Shown: positions 9,101 to 13,926, numbered from the stretch's first letter. The stretch is DNA of 16,222 nucleotides from Candidatus Muproteobacteria bacterium (GCA_023266455.1 JAHFQD010000007.1:1-16222), one strand, 5' to 3'. Made by a program: numbers and translations. Notes: generated by a model from the letters alone, not told the origin.

Positions 9101-10837
9101 ATTCCCCTTACCCGCGAGCGTCACCCCTTGCTCGGCCTTTGCCCGCGCGGCCGTCAAATCCGTGGGCGAAGCCTTGTTTTGAACAACCTTACGCTCCACC
9201 TCAAGATAATCATTAATCCCCTTCAACGCCGCCACATCCGCATTCGCGCGCGCCACCCGATCCAACGCATCGCCATACGCCATCTTCAACGTCGGATCAC
9301 TCGGCGCCTTATAGTATGCCGTCTGCGCCGTCTTCAGCGCCGCATCCGCATCTGTCTTCTCCTTCGCGATGGCATCCGTGCGACCCAACCAACCCGCGAC
9401 ATCGATCGCCCCCTGCGTATTCGGCAAATGCAACGCCTGCAAATTCTTCTCATACGTCGACTGCACCCCCTGCGCGGCGTGCTGCGTGTCATACGCCTTC
9501 CAATACGCAGTCGTTGCTGGGGGCAACATAATCTGATGATCCACGGGGTTCGCATTACGCCCACCAGTGGACGTCGTATAGTGCGCATACCAATTTCCAT
9601 CCGCGCCTTGCGTCACCCGCACCGTCTGATGCACATTCGGACTACCCAGATAACGCCAATTATCATGCGGGCCATTGGGATTCGTCGGATCCTGCGGTCG
9701 GCGCGGCCCCGTAAACTCAATCGTATAACTGCCATCGGCATTCGCCGTGATCTTGGCATCCTGCGCCCCCGGCGAGACAAAGAACTGCCACTGATAATTA
9801 TCCGGGAAGAACGTCTCCCCCTGATTACCCGACCCGTGCGCCGTCGGATTAAATGTCGGCTGCACCTGTCCTGGCAACGCACTCTGCCACGCCGAGGCGG
9901 CGGCATTTAAATTCGTCGTGGCCCCTGCCTCATCCGTGACACCGGTCTTGACGAACAACGACAACGTCGCATCCGACTTATCACTGAACACCTTAATCTT
10001 CGCTTCCAACTCCCGCGCATTCTCAAAGGCGATCTTCTTCTGCGTAATCACCTGCGCGGACGCCCCCGAAGCCTGCGCATCCGTCCACGCCTTCTCCGCG
10101 GCGAGCGTTGCCGCATGCGCCTGACCGAGCATCCGATGCTTATCATTCGCATCGGCCGCCAACACCGCCGTCGTAAACGCCGCCTGCGCGGCCGGCTCCG
10201 CACTCGTTCCTTGCACCTGCTGCAGAGACGCCGCCGCATGCGCCACATTCGCCTGATCGACCGTTGCCTCATACCCATCCTTCAACGTCGAGACCTCCAT
10301 CTCCGACTTCCCCTGCAGACGCGCGATCATCACATCCATATCCGCGCTATACACCTGGAAGTCCGCGGCCTTCACCTGAAAATCGATCTTGGCGGCGGTC
10401 GAGGCGCCCCGCGCCTCCGACGTGCCATAAGCACTCAAGGCGGCGTTATAAGCCTTATCGGCATTCTGCGCGATCGGGATCAACTGCCTGGCATACGACG
10501 TACGCTCCAACTGCGTCGTCGCCCACGAGGCATTGGGACCGGCCTGCGCGGTGGTCAACTCTTTATCCAACCCATCGAGCGTGGTTTGCGCTGTTTTTAG
10601 ATCAGCGCGTGCCTGCGCGCGTTGCGCCTCGGTGGACTGCGGATTACCGAGCACGGTGGCGGCGTTAACGACCTGCGCGTTAGCGGCATCGACTTTAGAG
10701 CCGAGTGTCTTGAGAACCGTATCCGTCGGTGGTGGGGGAGGAGGAGGAGGTGGAGGGGGCGGCGGCGCCAATGCAACATCGTTCGAAACATTATTGTTTC
10801 GAACGACTGGAGCGGTTAATACGCTAGGAAGGTACAT
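1..10837 (-). CDS. Giant multidomain protein, at least 3612 aa, 3' end outside window; tandem PGM1-like ATP-grasp modules
   Basis: Reading the minus strand from the ATG at 10837-10835 gives 3612 sense codons to position 2 with no stop. An in-frame TAG three codons upstream fixes this as the first possible ATG. No Shine-Dalgarno sequence is visible; the leader is pyrimidine-rich. Order of parts: Pro13 tract (25-37); helical Ala/Gln/Asp-rich repeats alternating with two beta-type domains (about 40-1020); globular DUF4781-like region (about 1025-1260); hydrophobic segments near 1263-1294 and 1314-1336; LysM-like stretch near 1500-1530; low-complexity Arg/Asp/Pro/Thr linker (about 1535-2505); ATP-grasp module (about 2590-3340); start of a second module (about 3430 onward). 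The first cysteine in my translation is residue 2745. The overall function is unknown. Ligase chemistry in the C-terminal part is inferred from motifs, and export is inferred from the lack of cysteine and the nearby T3SS gene. The long open frames on the plus strand here are shadows of its codon bias. Confidence 0.9.
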   Translation of the reverse strand, partial: MYLPSVLTAPVVRNNNVSNDVALAPPPPPPPPPPPPPTDTVLKTLGSKVDAANAQVVNAATVLGNPQSTEAQRAQARADLKTAQTTLDGLDKELTTAQAGPNASWATTQLERTSYARQLIPIAQNADKAYNAALSAYGTSEARGASTAAKIDFQVKAADFQVYSADMDVMIARLQGKSEMEVSTLKDGYEATVDQANVAHAAASLQQVQGTSAEPAAQAAFTTAVLAADANDKHRMLGQAHAATLAAEKAWTDAQASGASAQVITQKKIAFENARELEAKIKVFSDKSDATLSLFVKTGVTDEAGATTNLNAAASAWQSALPGQVQPTFNPTAHGSGNQGETFFPDNYQWQFFVSPGAQDAKITANADGSYTIEFTGPRRPQDPTNPNGPHDNWRYLGSPNVHQTVRVTQGADGNWYAHYTTSTGGRNANPVDHQIMLPPATTAYWKAYDTQHAAQGVQSTYEKNLQALHLPNTQGAIDVAGWLGRTDAIAKEKTDADAALKTAQTAYYKAPSDPTLKMAYGDALDRVARANADVAALKGINDYLEVERKVVQNKASPTDLTAARAKAEQGVTLAGKGNADFTQLAQDVDLINLAAGTRKPGDPPTAVPTSLKDANALLLTVGQNAQTVRTQLASDVSTAETAYTYATPGAAKDKALVDLNAARTKLAVLDKAIEVYNADLKWVDTKGTNLVLHATNDPIIGAAATARWTGGPSLNLTGDAAHVDSIVDLKVKELNASNTDLTTITNTRDKLHGELAGLQQNLEAVDAARTRKPILDNAISTNTDPTTGKPLTAEQLAILQKEQTYVNKMIAYGEGFNGATATNAPTSDIAVARSAWEAAKGAHPVAHPATDTQFGDGFLNYDGFYAIPPTDGKGLVKLGDGRYQISYYDPVLGNIQDATIERQNGQWVLQATTGQYFDDMGNVVPDGPRVLAPEAQSVWNAFDKAATTDIQPLLTEANNAKAEWQKALAQGDLTTAQTNYDKALAAHQTYVDAHPDTANTQSDPTVEPLQTAETALDTAKRKVLASGVQIDVSRSEDLVADNLPAYIRNYDPNNQGQVRTYNNSLAGLFNQSADNAKILSQAYLDKWVANNGTQYTTIETRTQLFNAVAAAYNLQPSIDLTGSSPESIAYLMKNQDMYATVDPEMRKMIDKVVDRVMKEGGDHPTVRFIPMAYGMASDGAGQIVYSALVDVKGKGYVPPDGFIYKNYNDISDHNEFIRGGEGSRLVLPEDPNMSSSSMVDGHLKLTTIEGRHESWRERTHFDIVLAGLSLIGGFIPGIGPFIAVAGMTYFFAANAHDFVQKLENGHSATDGDMIFMEITMLTMVLGGGAMVASAVTRTAATAALEAEGEAWASISRAFNATDEASIAVAQDARWAAEATAADLGTRAQRLEFLAKGLSNTGIVWGVFGGGQGAMQLIQNWSHLSSAQRSDMIANIVMNLSAPWHARYGDKFVTQPLRNAYQRMTQTGEYMPVTQDVFGNWVNAKPMLDAQNKEIAPGKVILFEPKNFDPNLIEPGKVMSLKDARAADAARNPAPPAPVSETTGDGSAARPRNTDPLRADPFRNRADMEGVPESIRYFVERRTGEPTIRARAEEERTAPVNQPGRTDRTAPVNQVDPRQVRAPSGRYTDQRVLRTIGETSQTAARAETQREATRTQGEREAQIAARLEDDQRQDDQQRRLERSPDRRRVRGQAPRRTVNDTRPGGTERPSGRHDARRPGEPPSTRTSGETTNPTPRPDGTTARLLDPDGRIQNLSPEAVERAIGEMEEFAGATAHRPDDPPGARRTVGEDEPGPLPDSASGRTAAQHELAPEVPITAPTHPDTPPTVQRARGETAPDPLPVGEGATRQPGTSHDPAEVLRQLEQELTRDPGIQRTLSDVAYVTREEGRNPDGGDPIPLSRGTRDPRTPLPTGGRTATREQTDTRLDLTQATVDDTIRDHADLAELAGQLPGRTLDTPARRLDTTADPRHPVTDQPPMKVMNDAESARSNADAEGDTGQRATTGQHTDADAGAATANPRGGEPPTIPPTIRLTGRGGHEPNHGDVLRWANDPSDPVRQQAAREALDAYGIRWDTRAARNRPEAAEHFTQLEYAPEGDQRQALVALAQERYTALRNATPGERTTTGTRVEDGATGRPAEELDGAPQTPTGRTPVERPRGRQEWQQYLDNLLGDDATPATDRSAPLPPSSHPPSANDRAAIADVVRAAQDEANPASTQARAALEEFGVAWDTPAARANPLDSTLTQHLISGEVVQEPAALIARAQEPLPNTAPVAEQHQLAQGGERLEFQAQRAPDPQLTVARDGGLAEGERVPNPADLSALERVADIERPVGTIHPDDTVPGTVESDATPAVIVDRVLRQASHLPDDGTSLQPPDRGLVRLAAVDPAAARRAAEESHNPAVREEAGQPGVRAADTDAAAGHQSDEHGQPGGRQPGAHPDETAAVRASGEADPTQVTEAVRQPEPIEVEAAVVPPLTEVRQPAPPVERVAPSVPEPEVSPLTVNNELPAAAARRRRLQGMMDKVPDAARSLLPPRMRNRIWNSAAESAGARGGAPAQIINSANTVPISLVRTTPRVTKAGPTNPIRRAGGATRRSGITETDINRTIDQELVEFLDGLNFESFARSNDQADVLETNITLAFHASRAGDKELVHRAITRAREFVDQSIAEIKLNSAELLVDALSRTQVPRRTAEMHMLRSLLSSEQAMSPAERIAYAIDAIESSINLDAIPPRDTSPAAMLTDAYGRLACGDITLAPELERLVPSTDLLARARAGDMDAKTEVGRMRREALDFIAADELRDQPLTLKLLTVHRSLNEALHAQREASGQSIDKIVFVTSNPYRRKSAPGSHHKAEWRNLSYAFMLHAKGGKQVEYYTTASREFVEEVVTYFMRFAPPGEAQAARDSFLSNVRYVKGNRDTTSLADCLLSDSDALAQLQAAGHEPGTVIHAYLTTTPDAALTALTGIPMQALTPLAGITGSKSGGIRWMHYLSGTERNKAMMVSRGVDPDNIGYSVTSFLDAGGNQAFGKLNWAFSGSSFYGVDASKVPGVRRWISAEGEWTGPRTRRDAETLGEHLQAFFDNPVRDPNVDVEVFGHLLKDDLAKLQPSATLLQRAGRGDREAIAEIARLEQQALELKTTYWPSVRAKLQAEKGTLEVMVDIKTAKELSSQAKIGQQEEVLVSGQSVDNNYFVGVKSPGGIPEWVQHAAYEYGRVISEAYTAAGENGFMGVDIYDLVNGTFWFGEINARKTAVNDAIDPVLLTLDAQFDQSSYLFHVTHEGETFPIHYESFNSDKLAPDVASIKLAPGDLEAIAAAIEADPALRLDPKNGQVVMLLPYNKVDLIVSHRTLSEVERLRMQAVKIVEAVLRARHPEVVVEAPPAPPSPPNHPLLIKMFRGIGDAARVTYDWIRVKDAYTAEATPPPRGPGDPDPSLPGGVSRTDWNRTVEAETVAVLDSIAFHDLLASPERTDVLSLEANTALAIHSYRAAQEHQGAEASERALNTAELALRTVRAAIDQTAVQRRLGVLRGQQTRTNHELAEEQLLVALLTNTNVMVSDRTSLGFVNEVIESTINPDNITTRDTSPAAMLTDAYGRLACGDITLAPELERLVPSTDLLAR
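820..3070 (-). other. PGM1-like pre-ATP-grasp plus ATP-grasp module, first copy
   Basis: Residues about 2590-3340 read like peptide ligases of the PGM1 type, which join amino acids or peptides using ATP through an acyl-phosphate. Pre-ATP-grasp signals are IVFVTSNPYRR (from residue 2826) and VRYVKGNRDTTSLADCLLSD. ATP-grasp signals are GSKSGG with Lys2975 and a following GVDP; GKLNWAFSG with Lys3023, matching the nucleotide-binding Lys and Gly-rich loop; EVLVSGQ near residue 3177, matching the family's Q-V-L-G-G element; and MGVDIYDL...FGEINARKTA with Asp3225, Glu3238, Asn3240 and Arg3242, the metal-binding end of the fold. A C-terminal stretch with IHYESFNSDKL resembles the PGM1 C-terminal domain. 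All key residues appear present, so it may be active. A search could place it in a different ATP-grasp subfamily. Confidence 0.6.
2539..2658 (-). repeat. Direct repeat, proximal copy (identical to 1-120)
   Basis: This copy lies at residues 2728-2766 of the giant protein, at the start of the pre-ATP-grasp part of module one. The flanking homologous segment reads INRTIDQELVEFLDGLNF here and WNRTVEAETVAVLDSIAF in the distal copy. That segment is offset by about 837 codons instead of 846, so the diverged part also carries a roughly nine-residue length difference. Confidence 0.97.
3312..6235 (-). other. Low-complexity Arg/Asp/Pro/Thr-rich linker with a duplicated motif
   Basis: About 970 residues (roughly 1535-2509) are dominated by Arg, Asp, Pro, Thr, Gly, Ala and Glu, with short recurring pieces such as ERTAPVNQ/DRTAPVNQ, and no cysteine. 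This is typical of disordered spacer. Embedded in it is a duplicated folded-looking unit: DVLRWANDPSDP...AREALDAYGIRWDTRAARN starting at residue 2043, and DVVRAAQDEANP...ARAALEEFGVAWDTPAARAN starting at residue 2200. The two copies are about 157 residues apart. No known family assigned. Confidence 0.6.
6240..7770 (-). other. DUF4781-like globular region with hydrophobic segments and LysM-like end
   Basis: Residues about 1025-1260 include VRFIPMAYGMASDGAGQIVY, GYVPPDGFIYKNYNDI and NEFIRGGEGSRLVLPEDPN. I recall this pattern from DUF4781-type proteins of Xanthomonadaceae, but could not search. Two hydrophobic stretches follow: 1263-1294 (contains LSLIGGFIPGIGPF) and 1314-1336 (contains MLTMVLGGGAMVASAV). 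They could be membrane-inserting helices or a buried hairpin. Near residues 1500-1530, FDPNLIEPGKVMSL resembles the end of a LysM repeat. The order of conserved core, hydrophobic hairpin and LysM-like stretch suggests a large exported or toxin-like protein, but no toxin motif was identified. Confidence 0.4.
7780..10720 (-). other. N-terminal helical/beta duplicated architecture of the giant protein (about residues 40-1020)
   Basis: Long Ala/Gln/Asp/Lys/Thr-rich stretches with few prolines look helical or coiled-coil. They are broken by two beta-type domains that resemble each other. The first has DGSYTIEF at residue 368, then GADGNWYAHYT and MLPPATTAYWKAYD. The second has GDGRYQISYYDP with its matching Asp at residue 881, then RQNGQWVLQATTG and VLAPEAQSVWNAFD. 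The spacing of about 513 residues suggests an old internal duplication of a helix-plus-beta unit. Lysine is almost always AAG here, unlike the C-terminal part. Domain families not recognised. Confidence 0.6.
10727..10765 (-). other. Pro13 tract at residues 25-37 of the giant protein
   Basis: Thirteen consecutive proline codons, with CCG, CCC, CCT and CCA all used, follow a 24-residue N-terminus rich in Val, Asn and Pro. Mixed codon use means the proline run is kept at protein level and is not only a nucleotide slippage tract. Polyproline runs stall ribosomes and need elongation factor EF-P (established). The plus (template) strand is correspondingly G-rich and could form G-quadruplexes. Probably a flexible linker between a short N-terminal segment and the helical region. 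Confidence 0.9.
10779..10806 (-). repeat. Perfect 12-bp inverted repeat in the 5' coding end of the giant gene
   Basis: On the minus strand the arms are TCGTTCGAAACA and TGTTTCGAACGA around the loop ATAA, all 12 pairs matching. It begins 31 bases after the A of the ATG and covers codons 11 to 21. In RNA it would be a stable hairpin next to the ribosome-loading region of a gene with no Shine-Dalgarno sequence; in DNA it could be an operator. Either role is inference. No T-run follows it, so it is not a standard terminator. Confidence 0.85.
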
Positions 10838-11094
10838 GGGGAGCTAAGAGAGAAGAAGGTGCACAATTCTTGGCTCGATATTTCGTTGAAATTTCGACGT
10901 TTTTTGCGGATAAGTTCGACGTGCAGTACGTTAGCGAGGGATTGTGACAATGAGATAACGACGCCCACCTACGAAAGTAGGTAAGTTGAAAAGTAGAGAG
11001 ATTGGGGCTGGACAGCGCTGGGTGTGCCTATGGCGTTAAGACGAGTGCCATGGCTTTTATTTCGACAACCTGACTGACAGGGGAACGCGGAGAA
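10838..11094. promoter_or_regulatory. Gap between tRNA-Ser and giant gene; presumed leader/promoter region
   Basis: 257 bases without a credible gene. It must hold the promoter and leader of the giant gene unless that gene is read through from the tRNA. I see no convincing sigma70 pair on the minus strand and no purine-rich ribosome-binding site near 10837. Two inverted repeats are present: a perfect one at 10967-10982, and an imperfect one at 10884-10899 (CGTTGAAA / TTTCGACG, one mismatch) followed on the plus strand by a T-run. Confidence 0.4.
10967..10982. repeat. Perfect 6-bp inverted repeat with GAAA loop
   Basis: ACCTAC-GAAA-GTAGGT on the plus strand, a perfect hairpin with a GNRA-type tetraloop; the minus strand has a TTTC loop. 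It lies 130 bases upstream of the giant gene's ATG. No T-run follows on either strand, so a terminator is unlikely. An operator or leader structure is possible. Confidence 0.6.
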
Positions 11095-11182
11095 TGGCGG
11101 AGAGGGAGGGATTCGAACCCCCGGACCCTTGCGAGTCAGTGGTTTTCAAGACCACCGCCTTAAACCGCTCGGCCACCTCTCC
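11095..11182 (-). tRNA. tRNA-Ser(UGA)
   Basis: 88 bases on the minus strand fold as a class II tRNA. The acceptor stem GGAGAGG pairs with CCTCTCC, followed by discriminator G and an encoded CCA. The anticodon stem GTGGT/ACCAC encloses loop CTTGAAA, giving anticodon TGA, which reads UCA serine codons. The long variable arm GACTC/GGGTC (one G-T pair) is the serine hallmark. The T stem GGGGG/CCCTC carries loop TTCGAAT. The 3' end faces the giant gene; tRNA 3' ends are common integration sites, but no second copy of that end is visible in the window. Confidence 0.97.
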
Positions 11183-11414
11183 TGAAGCAGACGGCATTCT
11201 CGCGCTTGAAGAAGAGACTGTCTATGGCGTGAAGGTTGTCGATCGCGCCGTCGTGAACATGTCGGTTAAATTCAATCTAGTGTTTGAGATCGTAAAATCG
11301 TCGGGGAAATACAGATATTTCGAGCCGAAATTCACCATTGTCATATAGTTGTATGTAGTATCCTGGTAGGAGTCCTTAATTAAAGGTATCCGATCAGTAG
11401 GGATAAATGGATAA
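11183..11414. promoter_or_regulatory. Divergent intergenic region between tRNA-Ser and the response regulator
   Basis: 232 bases that should hold the tRNA promoter (minus) and the regulator promoter (plus). A weak plus-strand candidate is TTGTCA at 11338-11343 with TATCCT at 11359-11364, spaced only 15 bases, so it is poor for unaided sigma70. A TAGGGA element at 11398-11403 may serve as the regulator's ribosome-binding site, with 11-base spacing. No operator repeats recognised. Confidence 0.3.
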
Positions 11415-12116
11415 ATGCGTGATTCTCAAGATTTGCAGCAATCGGAAATAGTCGGTTCGGCGCTCGTTGTCGAAGATCATCCGTTATACCGCGACGCCTT
11501 AGTACATTTGCTGCATGCCATCCTCGGCGAATCGAAAGTAACGTCAGTTAGTTCGGTTGAAGAGGGTGTACGTAGTGCGGCCAATATTTCGGAACTACGT
11601 TTGATTTTGCTCGATGTGGGGTTACCCGGTCTCAGCGGCACCGAGGCGGTAATGGCCATGCGGCGCACTTGTCCGAACGCTACCTTAATAGTCGTCTCAG
11701 CCTCAGAGGACCGTCGCGATGTTACGGCGGCACTCCGCGCAGGTGCCCAATTTTTCGTTTCGAAAACGATCGGTACCGATATTCTGTCCGACATCGTCCG
11801 CCGGGTATTGGCGGGGGAATTACCTGAACAGCCAGCGTGGATCTCGCAGTCCGGTAAAGCCGCTTTCTTAGAAGAATCATTGCCGTCGCTGACACCGCGC
11901 CAGCGCCAAGTGCTGGTGCTGTTATCGAACGGTTATTCGAATAAAGAAATCGGGTTGCGGTTAGATCTAGCGGAAGTCACAGTCAAAATGCACGTGTCTT
12001 CTATTTTTCGGGCGTTGGGGGTGGCGAATCGGACGCAGGCGGTGTTGGCAGCTCGTCGTCTGGGTTTGTATGGGGAGGAACCGCCGCCGCCGGCGAACGG
12101 GCCGTCCCACTCCTAA
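11415..12116 (+). CDS. NarL/LuxR-family response regulator
   Basis: A 233-residue two-component transcription regulator of usual family length. The receiver domain occupies about residues 14-135: acidic pair Glu20-Asp21, phospho-acceptor Asp67 in LILLDVGLPG, switch Ser95 in LIVVSAS, and Lys117 in FVSKT. The LuxR-type helix-turn-helix spans about 158-216, with LTPRQRQVLVLLSNGYSNKE, then VTVKMHVSSIFRALGV and NRTQAV. It acts in the cytoplasm as a DNA-binding output, probably activated by phosphoryl transfer from the facing hybrid kinase (inferred from adjacency). Its last 38 codons, covering the end of the DNA-binding domain and a PPPP-containing tail, overlap the kinase gene on the other strand. 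Target genes are unknown; the nearby T3SS genes and giant gene are candidates. Confidence 0.93.
   Translation: MRDSQDLQQSEIVGSALVVEDHPLYRDALVHLLHAILGESKVTSVSSVEEGVRSAANISELRLILLDVGLPGLSGTEAVMAMRRTCPNATLIVVSASEDRRDVTAALRAGAQFFVSKTIGTDILSDIVRRVLAGELPEQPAWISQSGKAAFLEESLPSLTPRQRQVLVLLSNGYSNKEIGLRLDLAEVTVKMHVSSIFRALGVANRTQAVLAARRLGLYGEEPPPPANGPSHS
12001..12116. other. Tail-to-tail coding overlap of regulator and kinase genes
   Basis: 116 bases are read in both directions. The plus strand encodes regulator residues 196-233 and its stop; the minus strand encodes kinase residues 604-641 and its TAG. The kinase receiver ends about where the overlap starts, so its extra Pro/Thr-rich tail is what is encoded against the conserved end of the regulator's helix-turn-helix. 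No room is left for intergenic terminators, so transcripts from the two sides must overlap. Confidence 0.9.
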
Positions 12117-13926
12117 TAATCTGCAGTAACGTATTCTTGAGTTCTTCTTCTTCAATGGGCTTGTGTAAAACCGATAACCCGCTCGCGTGAATTTCTTGAA
12201 TGCGCGCCGGCGCCGTGTCGCCGGTTATTAGCAAGGCAGGAATACTTTCGTTGAATTCCATACGTAGCGCCGAAACCGCTTTTAATCCGTTTTCTTCTCC
12301 GCGTAATCGGTAATCGCAAATCAGTGCGTCGGGCGCGCGCGTGGCGGTTGCTAATCGGATGATCGCTTCGGCGCTGGAGGTCGCTGTCACCACCGTGCAT
12401 CCCCATTGCTCAAGCAGCGATCGCGTCGCATCCAAAATGGGTTCTTCATCGTCGATCACGGTGACAAATAGTCCGTTGAGTTGCGTCGGCTCGAGCTTCT
12501 TGGGGGATTTTCCCAACGTCGGTGTTTCTCGATGATCACTGCGCGGAAGATCGATGCCGAAGATCGATCCTTGTCCGAGCTGCGATTCGATCACAACCGG
12601 TATGCATAATAATTTCGCCAGACGATCCACGATGGCGAGCCCTAAACCTAATCCTTTTGTTCGATCGCGTTCCGAATTACCCAACTGATAGAACTCTTCG
12701 AAAACCGCGCGGAATTTATCGGTGGGAATACCCGGTCCGGTATCGTAAACCGCTAATCGTAAGAGTGAACCTCGGCGCCGGCATCCGACGAGAATTTTGC
12801 CGCGTTCCGTATAACGAATGGCGTTGGCGACGAAGTTTCTGAGTATGCGTTCGACCATGGCCATATCGCTACGCACGAGAATCGAACACGGCGCAACGCG
12901 CAGTTCTAATCCTTTCGCATGCGCTTCTGGTTCGAACTGCACGCGGATTCGATGAAGGATCGAAGCGATCGGGAACATGCAGATTTCCGGATGCACCGCG
13001 CTCGCATCGAGGCGCGACATGTCGAGTAACGCGCGAAACATTTCATCCATCGCGAGCGTGCACTGGCGTGTTTTCGCCACCAGCGAACGCGCTTGTTCGG
13101 GCAAATCGAAACTTGCCAAGGTTCCAAGATAAAGATTGATCGCATGCATCGGTTGTCGTAAGTCGTGGCTAGCCGCCGCTAAGAATCGGGACTTCGCTAA
13201 GTTCGCCGCTTCCGCTGCTTCTTTTTGCGTGACGAGTTGTTTGTTAATCACCGCGTTCTGCATCAACTCGTTGAATGCTTCTTGCAAATACGTAAGTTCG
13301 GCGCTCGACGTCGAACCGAGATCGATGCGGGGCGTTTGTGCTTCTTTGGCGAGGTTCAAGGACGCGATTTGTTCGGTGAACCGACGCAAAGGACCCGCCA
13401 ATAAACGGTTGGCGAAAAAAACAATAATGAACCACAGACCTGCGGTTTTGATAACGGAGCTGATGAAAATAAGGATAACGCCGACTTTGACACGTTCGAC
13501 GACCAAACGATGGCTCGAATAAAGCGTGATGAATCCGATCGGATCCATCGTGCCGTCGGGATTGGCGTGTGTTAATTCAACGCGCTTCGATATGCCCTGC
13601 GCACTGATCTGTTTCCCTTCTCGCGCCATGGCGATTTTTATGCGTTCCGAGGTGTCGCCAATTTCAACGCCGGTGACGGCGCTACTGTTAACCATGCCTT
13701 TAGCGATCGAGTCGAGTAGAGGACCTTGGTAATTCCATAACGCGTCCGCGATGCCCGGTTGAAACGCGTGGATGGTGGAATCGATTTCGTCGACGACGTT
13801 GGAATACGCGTTGCGGTACTCCACACCGATCTGAAGCAGCGTCAGCGCGATGGCGAACGCGAGGTACACTGAAAAAATCTTGCGTACCAGCGCTGAGGTC
13901 AGTGGAGTGATGTTGTCTGGCGTCAT
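12001..13926 (-). CDS. Membrane hybrid sensor histidine kinase with C-terminal receiver
   Basis: A 641-residue protein. TM1 is about residues 14-34; a periplasmic loop of about 110 residues has no recognised fold; TM2 is about 148-172, then a HAMP-like linker. The dimerisation/phosphoacceptor motif FLAAASHDLRQPMHAINLYL has His254. The ATPase domain has the N box around Asn364/Asn368, G1 DTGPGI at 395-400 and G2 GLGLGLAI at 425-432. The receiver domain (about 486-603) has Asp492/Asp493, acceptor Asp538 in ALICDYR, Thr568 and Lys589. No Hpt domain is present, so phosphate reaches a regulator through a separate Hpt protein or directly from His254. A Pro/Thr/Ser-rich tail (604-641) follows and lies antisense to the regulator gene. 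The ATG overlaps the stop of the binding-protein gene (ATGA), so the two are translationally coupled. The binding protein probably presents ligand to the periplasmic loop. Confidence 0.93.
   Translation of the reverse strand: MTPDNITPLTSALVRKIFSVYLAFAIALTLLQIGVEYRNAYSNVVDEIDSTIHAFQPGIADALWNYQGPLLDSIAKGMVNSSAVTGVEIGDTSERIKIAMAREGKQISAQGISKRVELTHANPDGTMDPIGFITLYSSHRLVVERVKVGVILIFISSVIKTAGLWFIIVFFANRLLAGPLRRFTEQIASLNLAKEAQTPRIDLGSTSSAELTYLQEAFNELMQNAVINKQLVTQKEAAEAANLAKSRFLAAASHDLRQPMHAINLYLGTLASFDLPEQARSLVAKTRQCTLAMDEMFRALLDMSRLDASAVHPEICMFPIASILHRIRVQFEPEAHAKGLELRVAPCSILVRSDMAMVERILRNFVANAIRYTERGKILVGCRRRGSLLRLAVYDTGPGIPTDKFRAVFEEFYQLGNSERDRTKGLGLGLAIVDRLAKLLCIPVVIESQLGQGSIFGIDLPRSDHRETPTLGKSPKKLEPTQLNGLFVTVIDDEEPILDATRSLLEQWGCTVVTATSSAEAIIRLATATRAPDALICDYRLRGEENGLKAVSALRMEFNESIPALLITGDTAPARIQEIHASGLSVLHKPIEEEELKNTLLQIIRSGTARSPAAAVPPHTNPDDELPTPPASDSPPPTPEK

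Noticed and set aside
8558..9910. A 450-codon plus-strand open frame
   Set aside because: It has the same Arg/Ile-rich shadow composition, opposite the helical N-terminal part of the giant gene, where minus-strand motifs and codon bias are clear.
10782..10804. TTCG...TTCG spacing as a possible HrpX-type PIP box
   Set aside because: The two TTCG elements are 12 bases apart instead of 15-16 and lie inside the coding region; they are part of the perfect palindrome.
10884..10905. Imperfect palindrome followed by a T-run, considered as a terminator
   Set aside because: The stem is AT-rich at its centre, has no loop, and no plus-strand gene ends nearby.
11094..11348. A plus-strand frame beginning [16 protein letters not shown]
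   Set aside because: This is the well-known false protein produced by reading antisense through a tRNA-Ser gene.
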